In this document: piece by piece, positions 24,401 to 37,931 of the stretch
Layout: each line of letters opens with the position of its first letter
Position numbering within the stretch: position 1 is the stretch's first letter
Source of the DNA: Apis mellifera
Lineage: Eukaryota > Arthropoda > Insecta > Hymenoptera > Apidae
Length of the DNA: 64,000 nucleotides
Direction of reading: 5' to 3'
Assembly: GCF_003254395.2 (NCBI RefSeq)
Contig: NC_037638.1
Coordinates: forward strand, 26,303,352-26,367,351
The notes under the pieces: generated by a model
Told to the model about the DNA's origin: nothing
The model's input: only the letters and a program-made list of their open reading frames with translations
Database searches by the model: none
Program-made: the position numbers and the translations under genes

Positions 24401-27365
24401 TCTCGTTGAATGGAACATATCGATATTGCGAATTTGACGACACGTTTCGGGATTAATCGAAAGTTTTGATATACCGATATCGTTTGAAAACACAAAACAC
24501 AACGTTTAAAAACTGTATCTTACTTTTTCGCTCATTCGAGGATGGAAAAGTAACAATTTGCGTCGTATAATATTAATTAATCAAGTATAGACGTTCGATT
24601 TATTTATCCCTCGAACAAGAAAGAAAAACACAGATGTTGCTTACTGAAAAAATTCGACAAAATCGTATTTAGCCGCGCGAAACTCAAGAGTTCTTGTTTA
24701 CACCGAGTAATCTAACTAGCCATCTTTCTTTCTCTTCATTTTCGCGCAGAGAATCGTACACATTTGAAGGAAAATATACGACGCTAATTGCAAACGATAC
24801 ATTTCTAACGATTTAATAATACAACACGAAAAAAAAAAAGAATTCCACGACTCATCGATCCTCGTTCCTTCCAAAGAGCGTATCAGAGAAGGAAATAATA
24901 GAGATAAAGAGAAGACATACACTCGCGCAATGTCCAAGTTTCTTCGTGCAAAAGTCATCACAAAGGTATCTTCTTCTGCTGAAGAAGACGACCACACGGT
25001 TTTGGCCATTGAACCAGGCTCGTAAGGAAGCACGGTCGTGGAGAGGACGTCCGAGGAAGAAAAGGAAGGGTGTCGAGGACAGGTGTGTACACGACACGAA
25101 GAATGGTCTTGAGCAGTGGTTGACGGTAGGTGTGGCCCACAAACTGGGTCCTATTAAGGAACGCAGGATGGAGGAAGCTGCTCGGTCTAAAACTTGTACC
25201 TAGTCGGCGGAACTTTGCGCGAAATGCGCCTCGAGCGCATCCTGCCTCGCGTCTCCTTCACCCTGTCTTCCATATTAACGCCCCTTCCTCCTCCCTCCAC
25301 CCGTGTTTTCTGTTAACAGATACCCGGCTTTCTTCCTCGAGGCCTCGTCAAGCGCATCCACCGAAGATAAAGCCCTCCTTCTTCGCCCTCCACGTTCCTA
25401 TTCCTTGCTTTCGATATTCCTTTCGTTTTCCGTGCGTTTTACACAGTTCAAATTTTAATTATAAATAAACACATTCGAAATAAACGAGTAAATATTTAAT
25501 CGACGGGATTAATATCCACTGATATTAAAATACGTGCAAACACGCGTAATTAACACAGTTTTATATATATATAATTCAAATATTTGCGTCGAACTTCACA
25601 TCGATCCAACAATATTATGCACTTTAATAAAAATTCTTTTATATGGAGCTTGTACGACGTGTACGACTCGAGGAACGACACTAAACTAATTTCAACGTAA
25701 ACGTAAATCAAAGCGTATTAAGAAACCCAGGATATAAACAATGAACGAACGAACAGATATTTATTCGACCAGATTAATGCTTCGTCGATATCGAAACGTG
25801 TATATAAACACACGGCGAGAATCAAACGTAGTTAGAAATATTTACTCGTTCGAACGGGAAAGTCGCGATATTCTCCCATTACGATCTTCGTATTAAATAC
25901 AAGCGTATAAAAATTACGTGTAGTTTTTACGACGCGTAAAGAGCGCGTAACGGACGGGAGGAGAAGCGAGAAGCGACACTCGTCGTTCCCCGAATTGATG
26001 ATTCGTGCTCGTCCCGGATTCCGTCCGGGGGAAGAAGCGGCACGGCCACGCTTAATTGGATTAAGAAACTGGAAATTCCAAGTGTATTTGGTATGCTGAC
26101 CGCGGAGGAACGGTCGGTTGGACGACAGCCTAATTCCCGTAGATCGAATACCCGACGATAGCAGACCGGCTATATCTGCTATACCGGCCGAATGATGTTT
26201 GTCGAAATCAAGCAATCAGGCCTTAGCCGAGGCCGAGCAAAAGATTATTTCTGGCAGCCATTCGCAAAAATTAAACTGACCGTCCTCTCTCTCTCTCTAT
26301 CTATCTATCTATCTTTCTATTCTTTCGGTCACCGGCTATCCTCAATTCTCTCCGCCCGTTTCTTCCTCGTCACGAAACTACTGTCGCCTCTCTGTTCAAC
26401 TGAGCAGTGGAAGGGAGAAAGAGAGAAAGAGAGGGAGAGAGAGGTCCACGAGCCACTTTGCTCGACCGAGTTACCCAACAGTTTGTGTCGCTGATGGAAT
26501 AATGGTCCATTTGGGATGCACGTGCTGCTGTTCCAGTATCCTCCTAAACCCGTCGCGGCGCAGTTCTCCCCGCACGTATTTACATGTTTCGAACAATTAA
26601 TATTTATGCCCTCCTCCGCATTCCCACCCCCCTTCCTCCTGCTCACCAATGCTCTTTCAACGGCCGCTGTCTCTCACCTTCCCGCAGACAGACTTTCGCA
26701 CGCCGTATCTTGGGCTTCGAATTTAGAATTCGCGCATAAGTCCTTTTCATCTACCGACAATCCGTTCGATTCTCGCACAATTATCTTTGCGCGATTTGCT
26801 TTTAACAGTTTGCATCTTTAATTTACTTTCCAAACTGTTTCGTTGAAGATCATAATAAATTTATCTCTTCGAAAAACGAGAAAATTATTGTTATTTCTGT
26901 TCGAATCATTTGTCGCGACAATTTCGTTTATATTCGACAATCGATTAATATTCCTCGTCGCAATAATGTTAAGCTTAACCTTGGGAAAAGGGAATTCGAT
27001 TATCGGTATCTCTAAAAAAAAAATGTCAAAGCGTCTAGTAGACTGCGTTTGCGCCACGCGTTATAACGTTAAACGACACTAGGGGCGAAGAAAGAGAGGT
27101 TGGAAAAGTACGCTTTGTAGTTCGGGGCGGAGTAACAAGGGAGTAAAGCACAGTTTAGAACGATGTCGCGTCGAATATAACGTAGTTTCGTCGAAACTAA
27201 ATGTTTCGAGAGAACCAAGTTATCCACTGTCACGTCATTATGTCATTAAACCGTACCCTGTATGCCAAAAGCGTGCAATCGCGTTCGCCAATTCGCCGAG
27301 CCTAAGTAAAAAGTAAGTCGGTTAAACGGCGCGTGATGGATTAACGCGAATTCGAGTAAAATCTA
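18473..27365. other. Non-coding stretch, no supported gene
   Basis: No exon is supported over about 9 kb. I see A- or T-rich homopolymers (near 19463-19490, 20084-20097, 20977-20992, 21579-21597), a TATG run at about 24359-24380, a GATA/CTAT run near 26297-26315, and a tandem ATTTATGCATGAAT pair at about 22347-22375. A 10-bp perfect palindrome with a 1-nt centre is at 22039-22059. A run of G-rich DNA lies near 24020-24055. Short ORFs here, including a 101-codon ATG-started one at 26516-26821, show no family motif and are within chance expectation. Confidence 0.6.
22039..22059. repeat. 10-bp perfect inverted repeat, 1-nt centre
   Basis: CCGTATATTT and AAATATACGG flank a single A. It is AT-rich, so partly expected by composition. 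Confidence 0.85.
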
Positions 27366-27838
27366 TCTATTATTACAGTTATACGTAGTTAACGAATGAG
27401 TGAGAAAATTATTTTATTTAATTAATAAATTCTCTTTCCCTCGTCCAATTAAATATACCTTATTTGAATTTTCCGCAAGAAAGAGAAAATGAAAGTGATA
27501 ACAATTGATGTTTGCAAAACTCTCACGTCGAATGCACGTTGAAAAATAATCGATTAAACGATGAATTAATGAGATGAATTAATATTCCATCTATTACAGT
27601 TAGGTTAGATATTCAATAATTTTTCTTATAGTTAAGTTTAACGATCTTAATGAAAAATTACTTTATCGATTAATAAACTCCTTCGATTCTGTTTCCCTCC
27701 TCTAATTAAATATACTTGATCCGAATTTTCGGCGAGGAAAATGATAGGAAAACACGAACATGTTGGAAGCACAGTATATATTCAGGTGGAAGTGCGAATA
27801 GCAGTGGATGTTTACAAAACTCTCACGTTGAATGCAGG
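27366..27838. repeat. Two-copy diverged duplication
   Basis: The first copy runs from about 27366 to 27537 and the second from about 27587 to 27838. Shared landmarks in the same order are CTATTACAG, AATAAA(T/C)TC, CCAATTAAATATAC (CTAATTAAATATAC in copy 2), and TTTGCAAAACTCTCACGTCGAATGCA (TTTACAAAACTCTCACGTTGAATGCA in copy 2). Copy 2 has extra material before the last landmark. Divergence is clear, so the duplication is old. Confidence 0.65.
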
Positions 27839-30467
27839 GTACGCCGAGGTAAGGAAACTTCAATCCAAAGAGCTCTTCGACAAGAGGGTTAAAGGATAAG
27901 TGGCGAACGCTTTGATACGACCCTGTACAACATTTCAATGCGAACGTAAGGATCTCTCGAAAGTGTCATAATACGTGCGAATGACTCGAACGCAACGCGC
28001 ACGAGAGGAGAAAACTGATTAAACCTACCATTTCACGCACGATCGAAATAAAATTCCCCTCTCGAACTCCGAACTTGGACCATCAAATATAAACGATTAA
28101 CGTAAACGAATTCCAGCCAATCTTCCAAGAAATGCTTCGAATCCATGAAACAAGGATGGAAAAATTTTCATAGCTCGTAGAGGATGGAATCCAACGGGTT
28201 TCGAGTTCTTCTTCTTACTGGATCAGGCTGGCCGTAAATATTTCACCGGTGACGCGTGCAATATTAGAGCAGCAAAAGCTGTGCCCGGCCACCATGATCC
28301 GTCCACTCGGCTCGTACACGCGCCTACACAACCGACCGACGGATTTGCTCCCAAGATTTATGTTCCCTACCGTCTTGGAAAGCGAGAGGAAACGGCCGTG
28401 AGAGATCATTTGCCCGCTTCCCCTTCGATTCGAAAGCTGCTGCTGCCGCTTTCCTCCCTCCTCCTCGCTCGGACTTTAACGATTCATTTGCAACAGAGAC
28501 ATTGTGGAGGAGGGGGAGGTCGCGAGAGGGTTGGGCGGATGGCCGTCATTCCGCGACGAATACGAGGAGGGTTTATCAGAGGAACGGTTTTCGCTTCTTC
28601 TCGAGACCCTCTGTGCAGCAACGAACCGAGAAGATTTACAAGGGGACGAGCCGCGGAGATTGCTTCGCTCCTTTTCTTTTCTTTTTTTCTTTTTCTTTTC
28701 AGATGACCACTTTCCACGTGAATTATCGTATCCTCCATTCCTGTGGCACGTCGATCGAGTATTTTCGAATACCTCGATCGGAAAGACGAGAGATCTGGAT
28801 ACTTTTTTTTTTTACGTTACGTTAGAAAGGGAAAGGAGGAAGTTCCTTCGTTCTCCTTTCAGTTCCATCGCGACTCGGTTCGTTAATCCGCATTAACGAC
28901 GCGATTCGAAAAAAAAAAAAAAAAGAAAGGAAAGAGAAAAGAAAGGAAAAAGAGTTGTCAGTCTTTTAATTATTCAACTCGTTACCGCGTTTTATATCCG
29001 TTGGCCGGGTATAGAAATAAATTATGGACAAATAGCACGGTATTTATACGTCCGCCGATACGTCGATAAAGTCTCTTTATCTCGCGCGGCCATCCTGTTT
29101 TTCGCCGTGTTGTGCGGTGTGCTGCGCGTTACGTACTCGACTCGGTTGTGCACCACCACCACCACCACCACCACCACGGTTTCACCACGGTTAAAACGAC
29201 AAATCGTATTTACCATCTACAGGGCAAACATCACCGCCGCGGTAAATATCCATTAATTGAAACGCGCCGAGTAAACGGCAAACAAATTGATTCTATAACG
29301 GCGAACAATATATTAATATCATCGTACTCGTCGTCGATCGGCAGAGGGGAAATCGAAGGGAAAGAAGGATCGGCCCTTGTCATTTCCTTCCTTCCCACGG
29401 GTTGTTGCGGGTTGTAGCGTGACTTTTCTACCGGGTCCCCCCTCGCGAGTGATGATGGATGAGCGCCTATTTTGATCTTCATCGATCAAACTATCAAGTT
29501 ATTATGGGAGGAAATTCTTAGGATATCTCATCCCCCCTTCGTATAGAGGCGAGAAAGTCCAAAGTCGAGGTCTTTTCTCTTCTCTTTTCTCAACACGGTG
29601 CTTCTTTTTTCTCTCTCTGCGTTTTCATACTTCTTCTCTTTTTTCTATTAAAAATCCAAAAATGTTCCAATCTTTTATCAACGGATCGGAGGGCGAGTCA
29701 CTTATTCCCGCGTAATTCCAATTAACCATACATGTGGCGACAGATACGTATTACGACACGATAAACCGGGGGAATGACTAACGTTTCCCAGATACGTGAA
29801 TATTGGGGCTTTATAGTCCACGGTAATTTAGAATTGCGCAGTAATATTTTAAATGCTATCTATGAATATGCGCTGGTCCGCACGGGACATCCCAATAGAG
29901 AGGAAGAATAATCAGAATTGTGTTGCGCCATTGCCGACGATCGCGAAGTTGTACGTTATGCTGCGCCAAGATAACGTGGCAATCGAGTGTTTATTTAACA
30001 GGTAACCGTAATTTAGGTGTCGATCGAATGGATAAATCTTACATCGATGCGTATCCTCACTTTTCCCCCTGCCCTTCTCTTTCGAGGAAAAAAGAGATTC
30101 GATTATCTCAATCGTTTCGATTCAATTCGATTCATTTCTCGATTAGAGTTTCGATTGGATTAAAAAAATAAACGTTATCCAAGTTATCGAATATCGAGTC
30201 GATTCTTGGGAAATTTTACGTGTTTTTTCGATCGAGATTTAAAAAAAAAAAAAGAAGGAGGAAAAATTTTATCATTCGCAACCAAATGCGACATCCCTAA
30301 ATGGCAAGTTAATCTCCGGTCGCGCGAATTATTATTAATTATGTAGACAATCCTGTGTAGACGGTATACATAGCAATTAATCGATTACTATCCGCCTTTG
30401 AACCACTTAATCCTTACTGGTTATTAATTACTAGATTGCAGGTGTTTACGCATTTATGGGATGAGAT
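27839..30467. other. Non-coding stretch, no supported gene
   Basis: The stretch contains a C/T tract near 28668-28700, poly-A at about 28909-28924, and a CCA run at 29151-29177 that translates as a His string on the + strand and a Val string on the opposite strand. Nothing recognisable as a gene is present. Confidence 0.6.
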
Positions 30468-30869
30468 TATACGTTATAATATTTACCACGAACGAATATA
30501 TAATATTTACCACATCCCCTACTTTTCTCTAATTCTCCATAAAAAGTACCATCGAATTCGAGTAAACGTTTCTATCAATAGTCGCACGATCCCTTATCGA
30601 TCATAATTTTTCGAATCGATAAATCCTTACAATAAAAGAAATTAAGCGTTACCCAGTTAACCTGGCGTAATTACTTATACGTTATAATATTTACCACGAA
30701 CGAAGCGCACATCCCCTACTTTCCTCTAATTCTCCATAAAAAGTACGAATTCGAGTAAACGTTTCTATCAATAATCCCACGATCCCTTATCGATCATAAT
30801 TTTTCGAATCGATAAATCCTTACAATAAAAGAAATTAAGCGTTACCCAGTTAACCTGGCGTAATTACTG
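30468..30869. repeat. Tandem duplication, 209-bp period
   Basis: Copy 1 (30468-30676) and copy 2 (30677-30869) both begin TATACGTTATAATATTTACC and end with CCTGGCGTAATTACT. They are nearly identical apart from a short deletion of ATATATAATATTTACCAC-like sequence and a CATC loss in copy 2. This indicates a fairly recent event. No reading frame is conserved across the copies. Confidence 0.95.
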
Positions 30870-31011
30870 GCGTGGCCGTAAACATCTAAACCGATCTTAC
30901 TTCCACTCAACCGACCGAAACAACGAACCTTCTACATCCACCGCGTTAACGAGTAAATTCACGACCCGTGTAACGCCCGCGTAACGCTCCCGTAACATCG
31001 GCTATGAATTA

Positions 31012-31013
<2 letters not shown>

Positions 31014-31050
<37 letters not shown>

Positions 31051-31051
31051 T
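31014..31051. repeat. (TA)n/(CA)n microsatellite
   Basis: TA run followed by CACACATATA. Confidence 0.9.
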
Positions 31052-33037
31052 CTAAGTAAGCGTCGATCAAACGATCGCGGGTGGATCCCGCGTGTTGGGT
31101 TCGTTTCACGAGTCATTTGTCGGAGGGGGGAGGACGAGCGCTTCGCACACCGCAGGTTTCGCATAATGCTTGTGGCGGAATGTCGTTTAGAGCGAATGGC
31201 TCTATTTACCCATCTGCCTGCGTGACAGCGGCAGGGGGGGCCATCCTCGGGCTCCTTCTCTCCCGTGAAAAACAGGGAGAAAGTATTGTCGGGGTGAAAC
31301 CGAGGGAGGGAAAAGAAAAAGCCGGGAGAGGAAGGGAGGGGGAGAAGCGTCCACGACGTGGTAGTTAACTTGATTAATCGCATATTTATGTATCAGCCCA
31401 CTTAACCGAGCCGGTAGCTTTCTTCTTAAGCCCGGGACCCGCGCTCGCTCCTCTTAGAGCCAGCCAGCCCTTGTGCACCAGCCACCACTCCCCCTCCCCT
31501 CCCCGAGTTGGAGCCCCGCCTTGTCTTAACGTTGAAATAATGCAGGCGAAATAAGGTCGGCTAAAATGTTTAGAGAACTAAGCGCGGCGCCGAGGCCTTA
31601 AATCACCGTCCAACGACGTCGACTGTCCTCCATCCTCCTGCTCTTCCTTTATTCTTCTTCCCTCTTCTATGATTCTTTTTTTCTCTCTCTCTTCCCTTCC
31701 CTTTCTTCCTTTCCCATTTGTTTCTCCATTTGTCTCTCCCTCTCTCTCTCTCTTTTTCTCTTCTTTCCACCACTTCTCCACCGCGAAAGAACCTCTTTCA
31801 AGTCTCGGGCATCCGCCTCGCACCACTTCTCGGCTTCCCTCGCGACGAAAGCTCTGAAGTTTAAAAAGCTCGAGCGTGGTGGACCTTGGTTCGTGAGGTA
31901 TTAGGCGGGTGGATACGAAAATTAATTAAGGTCCTTCAAGGAGTGGTGGTGATGGTAGTTCCGCGAAAGAAAAGAGAGAGAGACTTTTATTCTCGTCATC
32001 ATCGACGACACGTTCCTCTCCAGTTTGAAATTTTCGCGAAAAGAAAGTTCACGTTTCGCCCGATTTCGAACGTTGTTGCTGCGAAAGTTGTTACGAGAAT
32101 TCTCCCTTTCGATATAATTCCGTTCGTTGATTTCTCGAAGCAGAAAACGATTTCTTATTTTTTTTTTTTTTCGTTTCGTGTCTCGAAAAATAATCCTTTC
32201 GATCGGATACGCGTGGCTCGTCGTTTACTTGTTAGGTTTACTCTACTTGTAGAAGCGCTCGTCTGACCAAAGTGGTCACGTTCTACTTCCGAGAGATACA
32301 TTAACTCTTGTCAACGGAATCAAACGGAACGAACTGTTTTATTAATTTGGATTCGCTTGTATTCCATTCCTAAAAAAATTGGAAATATAATGAAGGCGAG
32401 CTCGGCAATCCTGAAGAAATATTCATCAACGGAAATGAATATTAAGGGGAGGTAGGTTTTAATCGTAATGCGTACCGGTGGTGTTGGAAATTTTGAATGC
32501 ATGAAACTGAAACAACAAAGCAGGTATATACAAAATATACAAAACTCATGAATCGATATCCAAGCGTCTGTGATTACGGGGCGCAATTTGTTGGCAGATG
32601 AAGTTGGGTAAGAAATATTCAAATAGACTGTTTAATATTCAACGATAATTTACAAGTAAATTGTAGATTTATTTCATAGTCTTTTATAAGCATATTTTTA
32701 CACATATCAATGCATTTAAATTAGCTATTTTTATTTTCTATACCACGCGCGCTACCACCATAAATTGCTTAACGTAAGAGATATAAACCGTGTAAAATAA
32801 CTAATTTTTAAACAAATTATTTTCCTCCCCCTCCCTCCCTTCCCTTCTCCCCCTCCCCCCCCCGTGTTCGATTCGATTTACATATTTTTCAAATTGTTTT
32901 GTATTCACTAGCATTTCATTTTTCGATTCCATGAAAAAAAAAAGAGACAAAGAAAAAAAAGGATTTTCCAGATTATATCTCGTTTCGCGAATACAGGAAA
33001 AATTCATATCCATCTTCTCCATCTTCTTAATCAAATT

Positions 33038-33066
33038 TTACGTGGAAAATTAAATTTTCCACGTAA
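33038..33066. repeat. 14-bp perfect inverted repeat, 1-nt centre
   Basis: TTACGTGGAAAATT at 33038-33051 is the exact reverse complement of AATTTTCCACGTAA at 33053-33066. The arms contain ACGTGG/CCACGT, a bHLH-like half core. It is the longest near-centreless palindrome I noticed in the window. Confidence 0.9.
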
Positions 33067-36000
33067 TGGGGAAATTTTCAAAATGCAATTCAATTATCGC
33101 GTATAAATTTTATACAACGGGGCACATTATGAAAATTTACTCGCACAACTGGATCTCTCGATCCTCGTAATCAAGTTTCGTTATCTTTGTATTTTCGTTA
33201 ACACAAATTCCCTTCCCTGGGAATATTTTCAAAATGTTGTTGCCGTTGTAAATATTTCAACAACGGTGGACGATGGATTAATTTCACGTTTCGCAATTTA
33301 AATCATCGCATCTTTCAATCGCCGACCCCGACGCAGATCTTATCTTACCCTTATATCATAGAGGGAGGAGAACTAGCAAAGGATCGTAATACCTCTCGTA
33401 CGTTGTCTCTCTGACAAACAGTTGCGGTTGGTGGGATAAATCAGAATGGTTGAAACGTTGAACCAACTACGTTACGGGCGTAAATTATATCGCGACGCGA
33501 CGGATGTGCCACGTCACGTGCAGCCAACATTGATATTTATCTATCGAGCGTGGAAATTGAAAGTGTTGCTGAAGGAAAGAAAAGGAAAGAAAGAGGGGGA
33601 GGGAGGAAAGAAAAAAAAAATAAATGGCAACTCGAAAGTTTGCGAATACACGTCCTCAAACGTTTCGATATAGCTTCGGCTATATTCAAATTTTTCCACG
33701 ATGCACGAAGTAGAAACGAGAATTGGATTTTAACTTTGCATGGTTCGGTCTTATCTCGGCAGTTTGGCAATTCGACTTTATACGGGGTGATAAAGGAAAA
33801 AGAAAGGAAGGAAAGGAAAAAAATCTGTAAAAAAATTTATTAGTAGTCACGAAAGAATATCTATTAATTGATTCCAAATCACTTGGATCGTGAATTATGT
33901 ATTATTCAAATTAATTATATTTAATATTTCGAACACCAATATAATAAAACACCGATATTCGACGACTATTGTTCTCGTATTGTTAACAATTTTCGTTTAT
34001 TATTCCATTCTGTGGAAATGGCAAACAAGCGTGTAAATTCAATTTGTTTCCCGAATGGAATTAATTATGACGCGAAATGCTATTAAATAATATAACTTAA
34101 ATTTTCCATTTCTATCATTCCGTATAATTCAATACTACGTAAAATAACACCAACATTTACAACTTTGCTCCTCCTTTCTCTTCCTTCGCCGATACACGAA
34201 TTTTCCTCTTAATATCCTCTTCTAAAAATGGAAGCGTACATTATCGTGTACACCAAAGAGCGACAAGGACATCATATGACACAATAAACCATAATAATAT
34301 AATCCAGAAAAATCACCTGCCCCCATTCGACGAATTTGTCGTCCCTTTCAATAACACGAGTCACCCGCGTGAAATGGAATCGCGGCTTCTAAATCGTGCA
34401 GGTGCGGCAAACACAACTGTTTCCACATGCGAGATTTTACGGGATTGGAGGAGCCCCCAAAAAAAGGGGGGAGAGAAAGAAAGAGATGGGGATGCGAGGC
34501 AAGGTCGAAGGATATCCGCGATGGAATCCTAAACGATTCGTTTGCCATCCGACTCTCCTTTCCTCCTCCTCCTCCTCTGTCTGTTCCAGAATCCGCGCTA
34601 AGCGACGCGTGCCGAGCTGCAATCTACTGCCTTCCTCCTCCTCCTCCTTCCCTTTCCCACGTGGATAGATCCGAAAGCTCGAAGAAGCACGATGATTCCG
34701 TTCCGTCTCGGAACGGTCTTCCTAATCTTCTGTGGAATCTCCTTTTCGGGGACCGAGCCCCGCCCTCTCCTCGAATGGCGGACCCCGGCTAAAAGGCGGC
34801 ACGAATCCGAACCTCGAAACCTTCGCCGCGGAGTTCGCGAATTTCGAGACGAATTTCGAGCTGCGTTGATAACCGGATAACGTTCAAAAAGAAAACGTTC
34901 GAAGTGGATGGGTTGAGGGATTGAATCGATCGAGGGATTGTTGTTGCTCGATCGATCGAACGTTTGCGCGCGAATTTTCTTTTGGATTTAAGAAAGAGGA
35001 GGAAAAAGAGGGAAGAATCTTTCGAGTAGAATTGAAGGTCGAGAGTCTGTTTTAATCGAGGTGCTTCGTGTTTAATTAATTAAGAGCGAGAGTGGAGGGA
35101 GAGTGTCAGACTTGAGATTGAAGGGTGGAAGGATTTTTCGAGATGGTTATTTTTGCACCTTGGGGCATACGAGATATCGAGATATTACAAAGAAGGATTG
35201 CCAGATCAAAGAAGTCATTGTCATAGCTTCGTATAGCTTTGAAAAATAAAGAGACGTTTGAGTTATGCCAATAAAACTCGTGACGTCCCTTTGAAATCTC
35301 CGGATAATATTACAAAAGCCAAGAGTGAATCTTGGTTCCGTTGGTGGGGGATTAATAAGAGAGAGGAAGAGAGGGAGAGAGAAGAAAAATATAAAAATTC
35401 CATCGTAAAAATGAAATATATATACGATCGTTATCGATGGCAACCGTATAATTTCAACATGAATATAGTATACAGGCTATAGTATAGAATCAAGTAGAAA
35501 TGGTAACAATCGTTAACGTTAATTATCCTACGTTGTTGTTCCATTAAGTTATTAATTTATACTACGTATTTAATTATTGATTATTAAAAGTAATTACATT
35601 TGCCCGATACAAATGTAAAATTACCAAGAGAATCCGATAATACACGGAAATAATTCGTAGCAATATTTTAATTCTATCGTAATATAAAATGATTTCCTTC
35701 CCTCCTTTTAAATATATACACATCGATACGTTTGAGCGATAAAATCAAATTTCGAAGGAATTAAAATTTTTCCCTCTCCCTCTCTTGTGATTTTCTCAAA
35801 AAAAACCTACGAAATATCGAGCGATTCGAAATATTTTAAAATTGCAAGCCCGTAAACGTGTGCAACGCGTAAATGCATTGTTCCCGTTATAAACCGAACG
35901 GAATAAAAGGGGTCCTATAAATTTTGCAACGAAACATTTCGCGCAGTGTCGAAAAGTTACCGCGAAACGAAAGAGTGGCTGCGCCGCGCTCTATGGATTA

Positions 36001-37303
36001 TCGATATCCAACCAGTGGAAAATGACCACAATTTCGAATTATTAATTACGTTTCTGTCTCCGGTTTAATGGTAATGAATCCTCCTTTTCCGCGAATTTTC
36101 CGTTCGAAAATTACGAAATCCCCCGCCGTTTTTCCGAAAAACCGTTAAACGGTCGGAAAAGATTTTTCGTTCGAAACGCCTCGAAAAACCCGTTTAATTT
36201 AAACGATAATAATTTTTCGGAAATTTTCGGATTCGTTGAAAGAAAAAAAAAAAAAAAAAAAAAAAGAAAGAAGAAAATATCTAAAGAGACATTTACCTCA
36301 GCTGGGAATTAATCGATGCGGATGAAAAATCGATCGGAGAAGGTTTGATCCGAACGGTTAATTGGTAATTACATTGAAACAAATTATTCAAGTCGTAACA
36401 TCTTGGCGGGTCCCCGATGGCTAATATCCGGTTAATGGAACGGGCTGCCTTCGTCTCGGCTCGGAGGGAGGGAGGGAGGGAAAGGAAAAAGAGAGGGATG
36501 GAAGATGGGTCAGAGCGGTGGGGTGAACGGGATCGAGAGAAGGGAAGGAGTGGCCTAGGAGGAGTGTGAAGTTATTCCGACAGAAGGGCAATTGATAAGA
36601 GGGAACGAAATGATTGAGATATAAATTCACGCTCCTCGACAACTTTCCTCCAATTGATATTTCTAATTCATCTTCATCTCCACCCCATTCTCGAAGATTG
36701 AACGAATGAATAACAAACGAAACACTCGACTCGGATACACGAAAATCGATCCGATTTTCTTTCCTTCTCCGATTTTTCTTCGATCGCGGAAGAAAAATTT
36801 CGAAAAAAAATCGAAAAAAGAATAGAGAGAGAAAGAAATAGACGAATCCACGGATCGCGCGCTCGAACGAAGGATGGGGAGGGGAGAGATGGGAAGGGAG
36901 AGAGGGGACGGGGATCGAAACGATTCCATACTTGACTTAATTTTCATTCAGGGCATTCCACGACGGCAGGAATTTCGAGCCATTAAGCACTCGCTATCTT
37001 TCGTTCGGGGTTGCCGTGCGTAACGCGAAGGGCGAAGAAGCCTATAACCGCGGACTACGCGGTAGTTAGACTACACGCAGCCACCTCCTTCGTCGCCTCC
37101 TCCCCTCCCCTCCCTTTTCCCATTTTAAACGAGACCAGACTCGGAGGCCGCAGACTCTGGTCGGCCAAAACCTCACCACCCTCCCCTCCCTTGTGTCAGA
37201 ATTATTCCGTATAATTATATTCGTTTCGGAACGACACCCTCGGGGCTCGAAATTGAAATTGAGCTTTCTTGCGATCGTTGGAGGAGGAGAGAGATAGAGA
37301 GAG

Positions 37304-37326
37304 AACTCCTCCTGCGAGGAGGAGTT
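37304..37326. repeat. 10-bp perfect hairpin, GCG loop
   Basis: AACTCCTCCT and AGGAGGAGTT flank GCG. It lies in a GC-rich patch about 75 bases upstream of a second perfect hairpin. Confidence 0.9.
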
Positions 37327-37402
37327 GCGAGAGCGAACGAGGATGGCGAGAGACGTGCGTAAGTTGCGAGGGAGACAGAGATGGGGCGGAGGAGGAGGGG
37401 GG

Positions 37403-37426
37403 GGTCTGCTCGTCTACGAGCAGACC
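37403..37426. repeat. 11-bp perfect hairpin, 2-nt centre
   Basis: GGTCTGCTCGT and ACGAGCAGACC flank CT. Because the two arms are GC-rich, the extruded or transcribed hairpin would be stable. It is not followed by any feature I can name. Confidence 0.9.
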
Positions 37427-37885
37427 GGTTTTCCGTAGCCGCGAGCCAAGCTTCCGTTCTTTGCCCTTAGTTCCTGTTTTTCCGCTCGCCCTACCCCCAA
37501 ATCCGCACGTCTTAATCTTCCCTGGAATTTCGCCGCGCTCCCTCCGGCTATGCAAAGGACCAGGGGGATGATGGCGAACCTGGCTCGTCACTCTTCAGGT
37601 TCCTGCTTTAAGGTATCGGGAGGCGAGACGTCTCTGTTATCCATCTCCGCTCCTCCGCTGTCGAACGTTATGATTCTCCTTGGATTTCGACGAAACACGT
37701 TGACGACGAGCCGTCGAAATCTAAGCTTCCGTTAATACCGATTTTTTCCTTCCCCAATTTCAGGAATATTCAGGTTTCGATGTTCCACGTACGAGCAATT
37801 AACAATTTTCGAGGTGTTATTTTCGAAAATAATTTTGCAAACGATGTAATCGATGACCGGATTGATTCGTTCAGTTTCGTGATGA

Positions 37886-37888
<3 letters not shown>

Positions 37889-37929
<41 letters not shown>
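37889..37929. repeat. (TA)n microsatellite
   Basis: About 20 TA units following GATGATGA. Confidence 0.95.

Positions 37930-37931
<2 letters not shown>

Noticed and set aside
26516..26821. 101-codon ATG-started frame
   Set aside because: No recognisable motif, no splice or promoter context, and a length expected by chance in this much DNA.
29112..29417. His-string protein
   Set aside because: The His run is the CCA microsatellite at 29151-29177; the rest of the frame has no features.
31205..31235. miR-210-like word (GTGACAGCGGC)
   Set aside because: The match covers only the 3' part, the seed differs, and there is no matching hairpin.
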